A DNA stretch of 64,000 nt from Xanthobacter autotrophicus Py2 (GTDB lineage: Bacteria; Pseudomonadota; Alphaproteobacteria; Rhizobiales; Xanthobacteraceae). Each line of letters starts with the position of its first letter. The stretch's first letter is position 1. The position numbers and the translations under genes were made by a program. Positions 35,192 to 44,690 of this stretch are shown here, piece after piece. The stretch spans positions 2,963,501 through 3,027,500 of the forward strand of contig CP000781.1 of assembly GCA_000017645.1 (NCBI GenBank), given 5' to 3'. The notes below the pieces were generated by a model. That model was not told the DNA's origin and made no database searches. It saw nothing but the letters and a program-made list of their open reading frames with translations.

Positions 35192-35231
35192 TGGAATCGG
35201 ATTCCAATTTTATTTTTGGAACTGGATTCCA
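35192..35231. promoter_or_regulatory. Tandem IclR-type operators
   Basis: Two 15-base palindromes, TGGAATCGGATTCCA (35192-35206) and TGGAACTGGATTCCA (35217-35231), centred 25 bases apart. Both fit the TGGAA-N5-TTCCA layout known for E. coli IclR sites (TGGAAATNATTTCCA). They sit between the divergent binding-protein and IclR genes, 113 and 129 bases from the starts, as expected for control of operon B and autoregulation. Confidence 0.72.
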
Positions 35232-35359
35232 GTTTTATTGACCGCAGTCCCGGTCCCGTGAAAGGCTATGCCGTCTGCCGGTGCCCGGCCGCTGCGCGCG
35301 GAAGGGGCAAGTGCGCCGGTTGCAGTCGATCAGCGCCAGACCTATCAGTGGAGGCAGCA

Positions 35360-36352
35360 ATGCCCGGTGCAATGGCCCCTTCTGCCAAGACGTCGCTGCC
35401 CTCTGAAGTGGGTGCGGATCCCATCAAAGGCGGCCGGCAGCTCACCGTGCGGAATGGACAGCGTGACGAAGCCATGGACAAGAAACTCCCGCAAACCCCA
35501 GTCGAGAGCGACGCCGAGGCCAGCCCGAGCGGCCTTCTGGAACGGACCCTTGCGGTGCTGGAGTTGCTGGCGGTCCATGCCCACGGCCTGCCGCTCTACG
35601 AGGTGGCCGACCATCTCCGCATTCCGCGCAGCGCCACTCACCGCATCCTCAACAGCCTCGTGGAGCATGGATACGTGCGCCAGGAGCGTCAGCTCGGGGC
35701 CTATCTGCTCACGGCCAAGCTGACCTCCCTGGCCTTCACTTTCCTTGCCGCCAGCGGCATCACCGACTTCGCCCAGCCCATTCTCGACCGCCTCGCTCAC
35801 CAATCCGGGGAGCTGGTGCGCCTCGCGATGATCGATGGCCGTGAGCTGATCTGGGTGGCGAAATCCCAGGGCTCGCCCTTCGGGCTGCGCTATGACCCGG
35901 ACATGGGGCAGGTGGGTCGCCTGTCCTGTTCGGCCTCCGGGCACGCCTGGCTATCGTGCCTGCCGGAAGAGGAGGCGATCGCTCTGGTGGAGACACAGGG
36001 CTATGGCGCGCGCCGCGACTTCGGTCCGCGGGCGCCGGAAACCCGGACCGCGCTGTTGAAATATCTGCGCGTCGCCCGCAAGCGGGGCTTTGCCGTGACC
36101 GTGCAGACCTATACGCCGTGGATGAATGCCTGCGCCGCCCCAGTGCGCAGCATCGCCACCGGCGAAGTGACCGGAACGGTGGTGATCGCAGGGCCTAATG
36201 TGCGTCTCACCGAGGCGCGTATGCTGGAGCTCGGGTCGCTGCTGATGGAAGCGGCGCGCGAGCTGTCCATGGCAGTGAGCGCCTCCCCCGGCCTTTCCGC
36301 CCGGCGCGAGAGTGACCGATCGAGCTTCTTTGCGGGACCGGGCGAAGCCTGA
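35360..36352 (+). CDS. IclR-family transcriptional regulator
   Basis: A 330-residue IclR regulator. The winged HTH is around LLERTLAVLELLAVHAHGLP and HLRIPRSATHRILNSL. The C-terminal effector domain includes SGELVRLAMIDGRELIWVAK, a Cys region (LSCSASGHAWLSCLP) and NACAAPVRS. ATG 35360 is chosen because GGAGGCAGCA precedes it; an ATG at 35474 also leaves a full protein. It is divergent from operon B with two IclR-type palindromes between. The effector is probably the imported acid or its aromatic product. Confidence 0.9.
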   Translation: MPGAMAPSAKTSLPSEVGADPIKGGRQLTVRNGQRDEAMDKKLPQTPVESDAEASPSGLLERTLAVLELLAVHAHGLPLYEVADHLRIPRSATHRILNSLVEHGYVRQERQLGAYLLTAKLTSLAFTFLAASGITDFAQPILDRLAHQSGELVRLAMIDGRELIWVAKSQGSPFGLRYDPDMGQVGRLSCSASGHAWLSCLPEEEAIALVETQGYGARRDFGPRAPETRTALLKYLRVARKRGFAVTVQTYTPWMNACAAPVRSIATGEVTGTVVIAGPNVRLTEARMLELGSLLMEAARELSMAVSASPGLSARRESDRSSFFAGPGEA

Positions 36353-36392
36353 GCGGGGAGGGTGTCCGCTGAGACCGGCGAAATCGAGCGCC

Positions 36393-37149
36393 TTAGGGTC
36401 GAGACTCATGACCAGCCGCGATGCAGACGGCTGCGAGGACGTTGACGGCGTTGCGGTCGTATCGGGTGGCGACGCGGCGGAAGTCCTTGAGGCGGCAGAA
36501 CATGCGCTCGATGGCGTTTCGGTCGCGGTAGAGCACGGGCGAGAAACAGTTCTTCCAGCGCCGGTTGGCTTGGGCGGAATGTTGGGCATCGTGCCGTTCT
36601 CCTCGACCTGCCTGCGGATGGCGTTGCTGTCGTAGCCCTTGTCACCATGGAGGATGCGGGCGGCCGGCATCTGCCTCAGCAGGACCGCCCCCGCCGTGCA
36701 ATCGACGGCTTGGCCTCCAGTGAGCAGGAAGGCGATGCGCCTGCAGTCGCGATCAGTCAGCGCGTGGATCTTGGTCGTGCGCCCGCCGCGAGAGCGGCCG
36801 ATGGCTTGGTTGCGCTCCCCCTTTTCCGCCCGAGGCCGAGCGGTTGAGCCTTCACGGCGGAGCTATCGATAAGCACCCGGGCTGGAGGGCCGTCGGCGCT
36901 CGCCAGAGCATGGAAGAGATCGCCCCAAACGCCCTTGGCAGCCCAGCGGACATAACGGTTGTAGAGCGTCTTGCATGGCCCGTAGTCGGGCGGCGCGTCG
37001 ATCCAGTGCCCGCCGGACTTGAGAACATGGACGATGCCGCTGATCACCCGGCGATCGGCAACAGGCGGCTTGCCACGCGTGTCCGTCAGCAGATGCGGCG
37101 CGATCCGTGTGAATTGCGCATCCGTGAGCCAGAAACGATCCGGCTTCAT
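36393..37149 (-). pseudogene. IS5-family transposase, inactivated by a frameshift
   Basis: Starts at ATG 37149 (MKPDRFWLTDAQFTRIAPHL; VLIDSSAVKAQ with the first catalytic Asp). An A4G5 run (plus-strand 36817-36825) is the expected programmed shift leading to NQAIGRSRGGRTTKIHAL and HGDKGYDSNAIRRQ. A further one-base loss near 36570, where the AAGGCCAAC expected from the conserved KANRRWK has become AAGCCAAC, moves the rest (VLYRDRNAIERMFCRLKDFR, catalytic Glu) into a third frame. The stop TAA at 36393-36395 again uses the flanking TA. It is unlikely to make active transposase. Confidence 0.8.
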
Positions 37150-37219
37150 TCCGGCTTCCTCCCGGAAGCCGTGAATCACACCGCACTGGCTAAGCCAACC
37201 GATCTATGGGTCCGAGCCC
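36396..37219 (-). mobile_element. IS5-family (IS427-like) insertion sequence, degenerate, about 824 bp
   Basis: Terminal inverted repeats start GGGTCGAGACTCAT on the left and GGGCTCGGACCCAT inward from the right, with TA on both flanks (36394-36395, 37220-37221). Its transposase is only moderately similar to the one at 2243-3110, so these are two different elements. It lies 43 bases after the IclR gene, at the right edge of the catabolic region. Confidence 0.8.
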
Positions 37220-37221
37220 TA

Positions 37222-37438
37222 GGAGCCAGTCATCGGGCTGCCGAAGGATCTCTTGAAGATCCTTGGCGGTCTCGAAAACATTCGAACTGAATTTGTAAGT
37301 GGTCTGCTTTTCAGTTTCGAAGTTCCAGGATCCTACGAGGGCGCATTCACATCACGCGATCCCCGGACACAGCTCCGGCACCCTCGCCGCCGCCTGCATC
37401 ACCGTTGAAGTTGCCCGGATGAAACCAGGGCTCCCGGT
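37222..37438 (+). other. Short orphan reading frame after the IS, no known gene
   Basis: Beginning right after the element, one plus-strand frame reads EPVIGLPKDLLKILGGLENI and continues for about 60 codons to a TGA. It has no start codon or recognisable family. It could be the tail of a gene cut by the insertion, but the left flank of the IS does not supply a matching frame. Confidence 0.2.
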
Positions 37439-40279
37439 TCAATAGGCCTGCAACGCCAGCACACCACCCGGTCCGATCATCAGTCCCCAGGTCTCGTCGG
37501 AGCGTATCTCCACCTCGTCAGCATCGATCTTTCCCCCTGTCTTGATCGAATATTTGTATTTTCCGGGGGCGAGATCCAGGGCCGGCCCATCGGGACCCTT
37601 GGTTCCGGCGTTGGCCGCGACCTTGATCGTGCGGTTATTGAAGGTGAGCGAGGCGTCCTCGGGCATGATATTGCCGAACATCACGTGGGCCTTTCCGGCC
37701 GGCGGCAGGATGCCCGCTTTGCGGGCCGCCTCGGGATTTTTCACAGAGAGGTTGACGGTCGTCTCATTGCCCTTTCGGCCGAGCTTCAACGCGGCCGGCC
37801 CGTCCGGGGAGGCGAAGCGAACCGTCGCACGGTCGGCTGCAACCACCACGCTTTTGGCGTCCTCTTTCCAGTTTCGAGTACCGAGCTCACGGCGATAGAA
37901 TTCAAGCACCACGGAGAGATCGAGCGGTACATTGGCGTTGAGCTCGCGCCGGAACGGTGTCTGCGTTCCTTCTGACATGGTGTGGCGCTTGGGAACGGGC
38001 AGCCCCGCGCTTTCCTCGACGATGAGATCGTCCGCCGACGGCGCCGGCGTCGGCGCGCTGCCCGCGCTTCGGTTTCCTGCGGCAGGCGCGTCGGGCTTCG
38101 CGGCCGCCACCTGCAGGCCCGAGCCGCGCGCATTCACATTGGTGCTGGGGCCCATCTTCATCACTGTGATGGAGAGATCCTTGTTCCCCTTGGCGAATTG
38201 AAGCTGCGCCATGTTGGCGTTGTTGATCACGCTCGGCTTCGCGCGCCATCCGGACCGCTGCAGGGCCGACCGGAAAAACTCGGCGATCGACTTGACGCTG
38301 GAGGCGCTCGCGAACTGGAGGGTGCCGTCCTCTCCGTCGAAATCGATATCCTGCGCCGTCTCGGGGAGCGGAATGGGGGCATTGCCGCCGGCAAGCGGCT
38401 GCAGGGGCTGGACGGCGTCGTCGGCCCCGCGCGCGGCGGCCGGCGGCTGGATGGGGACCCCGGCTTGCGCCTCGGCGTCGCGCATCATCTGCTGGGCCTG
38501 CTGCAGCATGTCGTTGACCGAGGCGGAGCCGGCCACGCTCTGGGGCTTGGGCTTGGTGATCTTCTCAATGAGGCTGACAGTCGTCAGCCCGTACTGGCGG
38601 GCGAGCTTTAAAGACGCCGTGCCCTCGGGAAAGGTGAAATTCACCTCCGCGTCCTCCGGCCCGACCATGGCGCGCGCATCTTCTTTCCACCCGCGCGCGG
38701 AAAGGGCACCCCGGTAGAACGACAACACCGCCTCAAGGCTCGCCATGACCTGGGCGTGGATTTCCCGCCCGGTCCCGCCATTGGTGCCACCCGCGTTCTT
38801 GCGCGGCTTGGGCACCGGCAGGCCGAAAATGTCATTATCGGCTTCGAGCGACTGTAGCTCCGCGAAGGCGGGCGCTTTCAGCTCGACCTGCGTCCTGCCC
38901 TGGCCGGTGGTCCGCAGGACGAGCATGAGCGGCCGGACATTGCCGCGCATGAAATAGGCGATGTCGCCATTGGCGGGCTTGGGATCGAGCTTCGCATTCG
39001 GCCATTTGGTGGCGATGTCCGCTTCCGGGAGCGGCTCCCAGTCGCTGGCGGCAAGCGTGCGGGCATAGAATTCGCGCAGGCTCTGCGGTGTGCCGCCCGA
39101 GATCAGGCTGAGATAGGGCCGATGCTCGTCGAACATCACCTCGGCGGCGTCCTCCGCAACCGGCGGAGCGAATTGCAGCCGATCGGCCATGTATTCGACT
39201 GTGGTCTGGTCCGTGTTTTCCTCGTTCCGGCCGGGCGAAATGGTGAAACGAACCGAAAGGCCCTGCTGTCCTTTGATGAAGGTCAGCCAGGTCGAATGCC
39301 GGTCATCCAGCGGAACCAGATAGAAAGTCCAGCCCTGAGCGGCCAGCAGCGCCTTGATCGCCGCGGTGGTGGCGGGAACATTGCCGGGAACCGAATAGGA
39401 CACACGCTCGGCGGTCGACTTCCCGGTGTCGCGCGCGCCGGGGAGGCGCGGCAGATCGGACACGGCGACCGGCGGCGCGACATTGTCGCGACCCAGATAG
39501 ACTTGGCGCTCGTTCGCAAGAACGCTGATCGGCTGGGGCTTGATCTCGACTCTGACCTTTCCGGCATCGGTCTTTTGCAGCACCAGCGCCAGGGTCGCCT
39601 TCGGCTCCTGGTCGCTGACGAAGTAAGCGAAGCCGCCCCTCTCATGGAGCGTTCCCGAAGGACCTCCCGGCGCCTGCTTGCCATTGGCCTTTGCCGACCA
39701 CAGGACCCAGCCGCGGCTGGCGAGTTCCTGGCGGTAGAAGTCGAGAAGCTTTTCCACCGGCTCGCCACTGACCAGGCTCAGGGATGGCCGGTCGGGCGAA
39801 TATTCGATATCGGCGGCATCGGCGGTGAACGGCAGGTCCACCTTCAGCGGCACGGCGGAATACTGCACGCTGATGGCGTTGTTCTGGGCCGGGGCGACCG
39901 TGATGAAGACGTTGAGGGCCTGCCGTCCCTTTTTCAGCGTCAGTGTCCTCATTGTCGGATTTTCGGCAGACGCGGTGTTGGGGGCGGCATATTTTTGCCA
40001 GCCGAGAGCGACCAGCGCCTTTTCCACCGCGTCAGCCGTCGGGCCGATCGCCTGGGGCGAGACGAAGATCGTTGTGAACGGGCTGGCGAAAACGTCCTTG
40101 GCGCCGGGAAGGCGGGGGAGCTTGCTGGCGTCGAAATCGCCGATGTCGACACGATCCGGCGCCTGGGCCCGGGAGGGCAGGCACCCCGCGGCGGACACCG
40201 CGACGAGCGCGCAAAATGCCAGAAGATGACGGCGGTGGCCGCCTCGCATCCTGCTGAAGCTCACCATTTCGCCTGTCAT
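37439..40279 (-). CDS. Large exported repeat protein, possible lipoprotein
   Basis: A 946-residue protein of unknown function. The signal sequence is followed by Cys33 in a weak lipobox (VSAAGC), so it may be lipid-anchored. At least five clear copies of a module centred on F(Y/F)R..L...(G/N)W occur near residues 181, 404, 521, 668 and 793 (DFYRQELASRGW, SFYRGALSARGW, EFYRRELGTRNW and so on), with two weaker ones near 86 and 308. LPRLPGA occurs at 54 and 276. A Pro-rich linker region is near 610-640 and 725-750, and the last 80 residues form a separate beta-rich domain. ATG 40279 follows GGAGGCGAGA. Probably a periplasmic or surface structural protein. Confidence 0.75.
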   Translation of the reverse strand: MTGEMVSFSRMRGGHRRHLLAFCALVAVSAAGCLPSRAQAPDRVDIGDFDASKLPRLPGAKDVFASPFTTIFVSPQAIGPTADAVEKALVALGWQKYAAPNTASAENPTMRTLTLKKGRQALNVFITVAPAQNNAISVQYSAVPLKVDLPFTADAADIEYSPDRPSLSLVSGEPVEKLLDFYRQELASRGWVLWSAKANGKQAPGGPSGTLHERGGFAYFVSDQEPKATLALVLQKTDAGKVRVEIKPQPISVLANERQVYLGRDNVAPPVAVSDLPRLPGARDTGKSTAERVSYSVPGNVPATTAAIKALLAAQGWTFYLVPLDDRHSTWLTFIKGQQGLSVRFTISPGRNEENTDQTTVEYMADRLQFAPPVAEDAAEVMFDEHRPYLSLISGGTPQSLREFYARTLAASDWEPLPEADIATKWPNAKLDPKPANGDIAYFMRGNVRPLMLVLRTTGQGRTQVELKAPAFAELQSLEADNDIFGLPVPKPRKNAGGTNGGTGREIHAQVMASLEAVLSFYRGALSARGWKEDARAMVGPEDAEVNFTFPEGTASLKLARQYGLTTVSLIEKITKPKPQSVAGSASVNDMLQQAQQMMRDAEAQAGVPIQPPAAARGADDAVQPLQPLAGGNAPIPLPETAQDIDFDGEDGTLQFASASSVKSIAEFFRSALQRSGWRAKPSVINNANMAQLQFAKGNKDLSITVMKMGPSTNVNARGSGLQVAAAKPDAPAAGNRSAGSAPTPAPSADDLIVEESAGLPVPKRHTMSEGTQTPFRRELNANVPLDLSVVLEFYRRELGTRNWKEDAKSVVVAADRATVRFASPDGPAALKLGRKGNETTVNLSVKNPEAARKAGILPPAGKAHVMFGNIMPEDASLTFNNRTIKVAANAGTKGPDGPALDLAPGKYKYSIKTGGKIDADEVEIRSDETWGLMIGPGGVLALQAY

Positions 40280-40734
40280 TCTCGCCTCCAGGGGAAGGGC
40301 CTTGCGCCGAAAGGCAAAACGACCTTCGACGCCGATGCTTCCCATGAATACGGCAGATTGTGAAGGCCCCGCTTCAGCAAAACGCGTCTCTCAGGCTGAT
40401 GTCGCCTGAGATGATAGAGAAATGCATTCTATATGGCGGTAGCTTTCAACCGCACTTGCGCGTTCAATGGCGGCATCGCGCGCTCGATTATTGGCTTTTG
40501 ACATGGACTTATTGCGGAGTCACAGGCAATAGGCCGCCGCAACCTGCAGGTTGTTGGCAAAATGAGCACAGATGTCCGGTTGCTGAACGGATGCCGGCCG
40601 AGGCTCACGGGCCCCGGCCGGCGTCGGCAAGTGGATCATCTGCGACCACCCAAGGCCCCATCAGCCTCCGGCCGCACTCCGTCGGAGGGGGGCCAACACG
40701 GCCGGCGGCTCGCCTCACCTGCTCCAACGTTCCC
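40280..40734. other. Intergenic region with a 14-bp palindrome
   Basis: About 455 bases without a credible gene. It holds the perfect palindrome CAACCTGCAGGTTG (40540-40553), of a kind often used as an operator, about 260 bases upstream of the repeat-protein gene. AT-rich sequence at 40410-40440 may carry that gene's promoter. Confidence 0.4.
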
Positions 40735-42936
40735 TCACGCTTCCACCCACAGCGCGATATCGCCGCGCCGGTCCAGCACCGACAGGGCCGGCGACCCTCC
40801 GGCGCGCTGGATGCGCACGTCCAGCATCTCGCCGCCCAGCGAGAGGCGGCGCAGCACCAGATCGTCGAGGAATTCCGGCAGTTCCGGCCGGGCGAAGGTG
40901 ACGCGGCAGGCGTCGATGTCGAACCCCAGCCCCAGCGTCGCCTGAAGCAGCGCCAGCGGGGCGGCCGCCGCCCAGGCCTGCGGTGCGCAGGCGACGGGAT
41001 AGGACACCGGCCCCTGGCTGCGCTGGCGCGCAAAGCCGCAGAACAGTTCCGGCAGCCGGCGCAGGTCGAACGAGATGGAGGCCCGCAGCAGGCTCTCGAA
41101 GATGCGCGCGGCCTCCCGGCGGAAGCCGGCACGGGCAAGGCCCATGGCGATCACCGCATTGTCGTGGGGCCACACCGAGCCGTTGTGATAGCTCATGGGA
41201 TTATAGCGCGCCTCGCCGGCGGCGATGGTGCGCACCCCCCAGCCGGAAAAGGACGCGCCGCTCATGAGCTGGGCGGCCACCGCCGCCGTCCGCCCAGGCA
41301 GGGCGATGCCGGTGAACAGCGCGTGCCCGGCATTGGAGCTCCTGACCCGGCACGGCCGCTTCTCGCCGTCGAGCGCAAGCACGTAAGTGCCGAGCCCCAC
41401 ATCGAAAAAGGCGGCGTCGAAGGCATCGCGCAGAAGATCAGCCTTGCGCTCGAACACCATGGCGTCGGGCGCCTGCCCGAGGCGGCGGGCGATGGAGGCC
41501 GCCGCCTGCCAGGCGCCGAACACATAGGCCTGCACCTCCACCAGCGCGATGGGGCCGCGCGCCAGCCGGCCGTCGGCGTGGAAGACCGAATCGTGGCTGT
41601 CCTTCCAGCCCTGGTTCACCAGCCCGTCGCCGCTCCTGCGGCCATATTCCACGAAGCCGTCGCCGTCGCGGTCGCCATAGTCGGTGATCCACCCCAGCGC
41701 CGCCGCCACCGCCGGCCACAGCAGGCGCGCGGTGTCGAGATCTCCGGTGCGCTCCACATAGGCGCCGGCGAGCATGACGAACAAGGGCGTGGAATCCACG
41801 CTGCCGTAATAGCGGCGGAACGGCACCTCGCCGAGTTCCGCCATCTCCCCGAACCGCACCTCATGGAGGATCTTGCCGGGCTCGGCGTCGGCCGCGGGGT
41901 CGACGGTGTCGGCCTGGTTGGCGGCGAGGTGGAGCAGCACGCCACGGGCAATCGCCGGGTCCATCCACATGGTCTCGAAGGCGGTGATCAGCGCGTCGCG
42001 CCCGAACACGGTGCTGAACCACGGCACCCCCGCATAGGGATAGGCGCCCTCGGGGGTGTCGGTGATGAGGATGGCGAGGTCGCTGACGGCGCGTTTCATG
42101 GCGTCGTTGAAATGCTGGTTGGAGGAGGTGACCTCCGCCGCCCGCGCCACCCTCGCCCTGAGCGTCGCGCGGGACGCGCGCAGGGCCCGGCGGAAGGTGA
42201 GTTTGGCGCCGCCATGGGGCTCGGCCCCGTCGCAGCGGATCTCGATGTAGATCACCTGCGTGGCGCCGGGGGCAAGGTCGATGCTGTAGCGGACCTGTGA
42301 CCCGTCCAGCTCGCGGGGGGCCGGCTCGAAGTGGAGGCCGGTGCGCCGCACCGTGCCGTCTAGCCCGGTGTAGGACAGACGCACGCCGTCGCGGGCCAGC
42401 AGCGGGGCGTGGCGCACGCCGCGCCGGCTGCGCCTGGCGCCGCGCACCTCGAACAGGTCGGCGAAATCGGCATCGAAGGAAAAGGCGATGTCCACCCGTC
42501 GCGGCACCACGTCGAAATTGTGCAGCGACACGCATTCGTGGCAGCCGGAGCGGAACAGGAAGCGCGAGCGGCGGATGTGGATGAGGTCGTGCAGCAGCGC
42601 CTCGCCGCCGTCCCGGCCGGGCAGGTCGGGATTGGTGAGGTCGCAGGTGAGGGTGGCGTTGTCCTCGCGCACCGTGGAGCTGAGCAGCAGCGGGCGCACC
42701 CCCTCGATGGTGAGGAAGAAGTGCGAGAGGTGGCGGGTGTCGCGATGGAACAGGCCATGGTTGCTGGCCAGCCCCGGCACGGCATCGCCATGGGCGTCGA
42801 ACACGGCGAAAGTGTCGTCGTGCTTCAGGGTGCGCGGCGTGGTTTCGATCTGCGAGGCGCTGGCGGCGATGACATAGTCCGGCTCGCGATCTTCGGGCGC
42901 GGCCACCGCCGCCGCGACGTCAGCGAATGGCGTCAT
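40735..42936 (-). CDS. Glycogen-debranching-type (amylo-alpha-1,6-glucosidase-like) protein
   Basis: A 733-residue protein with the N-terminal beta domain of bacterial GDE-like proteins (FAVFDAHGDAVPG, GLFHRDTRHLSHF, LHNFDVVPRRVDI) and a C-terminal (alpha/alpha)6 barrel: PYAGVPWFSTVFGRDALITA, GYRGSVDS-type loop, GWKDSHDSVFHADG, YHNGSVWPHDNA. It probably hydrolyses or processes alpha-glucans; family members near GT4 enzymes are often linked to storage or stress glucans. ATG 42936 overlaps the glycosyltransferase stop by 17 bases; a start three codons earlier is also possible. Confidence 0.82.
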   Translation of the reverse strand: MTPFADVAAAVAAPEDREPDYVIAASASQIETTPRTLKHDDTFAVFDAHGDAVPGLASNHGLFHRDTRHLSHFFLTIEGVRPLLLSSTVREDNATLTCDLTNPDLPGRDGGEALLHDLIHIRRSRFLFRSGCHECVSLHNFDVVPRRVDIAFSFDADFADLFEVRGARRSRRGVRHAPLLARDGVRLSYTGLDGTVRRTGLHFEPAPRELDGSQVRYSIDLAPGATQVIYIEIRCDGAEPHGGAKLTFRRALRASRATLRARVARAAEVTSSNQHFNDAMKRAVSDLAILITDTPEGAYPYAGVPWFSTVFGRDALITAFETMWMDPAIARGVLLHLAANQADTVDPAADAEPGKILHEVRFGEMAELGEVPFRRYYGSVDSTPLFVMLAGAYVERTGDLDTARLLWPAVAAALGWITDYGDRDGDGFVEYGRRSGDGLVNQGWKDSHDSVFHADGRLARGPIALVEVQAYVFGAWQAAASIARRLGQAPDAMVFERKADLLRDAFDAAFFDVGLGTYVLALDGEKRPCRVRSSNAGHALFTGIALPGRTAAVAAQLMSGASFSGWGVRTIAAGEARYNPMSYHNGSVWPHDNAVIAMGLARAGFRREAARIFESLLRASISFDLRRLPELFCGFARQRSQGPVSYPVACAPQAWAAAAPLALLQATLGLGFDIDACRVTFARPELPEFLDDLVLRRLSLGGEMLDVRIQRAGGSPALSVLDRRGDIALWVEA

Positions 42937-44032
42937 GGACGGCATCGGTCCCGACAAGGCGCAGCTCGGGCTTGGGTGAGCGCAGGAGCGCTGGGGCGGT
43001 CTCCCGGGTGCCGGCGAGGCGCTGGTAGACGGCCTCATAATCCTTCGCCATGCGCTCCGCCGAGAAGCGGCGCTCGAAGGTGCGCCGGATGGTCGAGCGG
43101 TCGAGGCGGGAAAGGTCGCCCACCCGCTCCAGCGCCTCCTCCACGCTGTCCACGAGATAGCCGGTGACGCCGTCTTCCAGCACCTCGGGCACCGAGCCGC
43201 GGGAAAAGGCGATGACCGGCGTGCCGCAGCTCATGGCCTCGATCATCACCAGCCCGAACGGTTCCGGCCAGTCGATGGGGAACAGCAGGGCCGCGGCGTT
43301 GCCGAGGAATGTCGCCTTCTGGCGCTCGTCGATCTCGCCGATGAACTCCACGTTGGGATTGGCCTCCACCATGGGACGGATCATGTCCTCCCAATAGGCC
43401 TGGTCGGCGCGGTCCACCTTGGCGGCGATCTTCAGCGGCATGCCGGCGCGCGCGGCGATGGCGATGGCCCGGTCCGGCCGTTTCTCCGGCGAGATGCGGC
43501 CGAGGAAGGCGAGATAGTCACCGCCCTTCGGGTTGAAGGGCAGGAGGTCCTTGGGCAGGCCGTGATGGATGGTGGCTGCCCAGTTCACCGGCGGCATGGG
43601 GGTGCGCTGGTGATCAGAGATGGAGATCAGCGGATAGTCGGCGAAATTCGAATAGAGTCGATGGGCAGCGGGCAGGTCGAGCCGGCCGTGCAGGGTGGTG
43701 AGGCACTGGCCCCGATGCGCGCGCAGCACCGGATAGTGCAGCAGGTCCACATGCGCGTGGATCACGTCGAAATCCTCCGCGCGCTTGCGCACCTCCTCCA
43801 GCATGAGCAGGTGGTAGAGCACCGGGTCCACCGGGCCCGAAGTGAGGCGCAGGCCGGTGTCGCACATGGCTTCCAGCGCAGCGGAGGTGAGTGAATCGCC
43901 GCTGGCGAACAAGGTCACCTCGTGGCCCGCGCGCACCAGCTCCTCGGTGAGATAGGAGACGATCCGCTCGGTGCCGCCATAGCGGCGGGGTGGTACGCTT
44001 TCGATCAGCGGGGCGACCTGGGCGATGCGCAT
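42920..44032 (-). CDS. GT4-family glycosyltransferase
   Basis: A 370-residue GT-B glycosyltransferase. The N-terminal glycine-rich acceptor loop is RRYGGTERIVSYL, the donor half has LGRISPEKRPDRAI and PFGLVMIEAMSCGTPVIAF with the E-x7-E-type nucleotide-sugar site. ATG 44032 follows GCAGGAGAGA. It overlaps and precedes the debranching-type gene, so both likely serve one glucan or glycoconjugate route. Confidence 0.88.
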   Translation of the reverse strand: MRIAQVAPLIESVPPRRYGGTERIVSYLTEELVRAGHEVTLFASGDSLTSAALEAMCDTGLRLTSGPVDPVLYHLLMLEEVRKRAEDFDVIHAHVDLLHYPVLRAHRGQCLTTLHGRLDLPAAHRLYSNFADYPLISISDHQRTPMPPVNWAATIHHGLPKDLLPFNPKGGDYLAFLGRISPEKRPDRAIAIAARAGMPLKIAAKVDRADQAYWEDMIRPMVEANPNVEFIGEIDERQKATFLGNAAALLFPIDWPEPFGLVMIEAMSCGTPVIAFSRGSVPEVLEDGVTGYLVDSVEEALERVGDLSRLDRSTIRRTFERRFSAERMAKDYEAVYQRLAGTRETAPALLRSPKPELRLVGTDAVHDAIR

Positions 44033-44690
44033 GGCTCTCTCCTGCGGCCGTGGGGGTGTCCCCGCCAAGGCCGGCCGTTGAAACGAAAAATTAAGGTTCT
44101 GTGGAAAGAACGTGCGGAAAGCCTCCAAGGTTTCCCGCAGTGCGGAAAAAGAGCGGCACCGATCACCCGCGCCGGGCCTTGCGCCCGCAGGTGCTCCAGC
44201 GGAAGGCGCGGGACCGGGCGGGTATCGCGATGGCGCGCAACTGCGCCGCGCATGGCGCCACCGGCGCCCATCACGACCGGGCGATTGAGGCATGGGGCGC
44301 TGGCGGAAGCGCTTCCGTCCGACGGGATCGCGCTCTAGGATGGTTAGCGAGCGTACGCTCGTCGGTTTCGCCGGCGGCGTCCCGCGCCCCACCTGAACCG
44401 TTCAACCGGATGTTCCCCCAGATGCCTTCCTTGACTTGCCGACCGGTATTCGGCGCATCCGTGCGCGGACCGTTGGAGCCAAGCCGGGCATCGCCTTAAA
44501 GCGTTTTCGAGCGAAGTGGATACCGGTTCGCGTGAAGAAAACGCGTCAACACAAGCCTCTGGAGCAATTGCGTGAGCCCGGGCGAGCGGAAATGGCTCCA
44601 GGAGCTTCGAGCTAAATCGTTACAAATCGCGCGGTCGGCTGCCATGGCCGCGCCGTGCCGCACTTCCTACAGGTCTTGAGGAGGCTCCCC
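44033..44690. other. Intergenic region with palindromes
   Basis: About 658 bases without a gene. Contains the palindrome CGAGCGTACGCTCG (44348-44361) and the repeat at 44501-44544. Promoters for the glycosyltransferase (left) and the aldehyde dehydrogenase (right) must lie here. Confidence 0.5.
44501..44544. repeat. Rhizobial-type intergenic palindromic repeat
   Basis: GCGTTTTC and GAAAACGC are perfect 8-base arms around GAAGTGGATACCGGTTCGCG. This sequence is familiar as an intergenic repeat scattered through Hyphomicrobiales genomes (from memory, not searched). Confidence 0.6.

Noticed and set aside
40360..42300. A 646-codon plus-strand frame
   Set aside because: Antisense to the debranching-type gene and of compositionally biased sequence.
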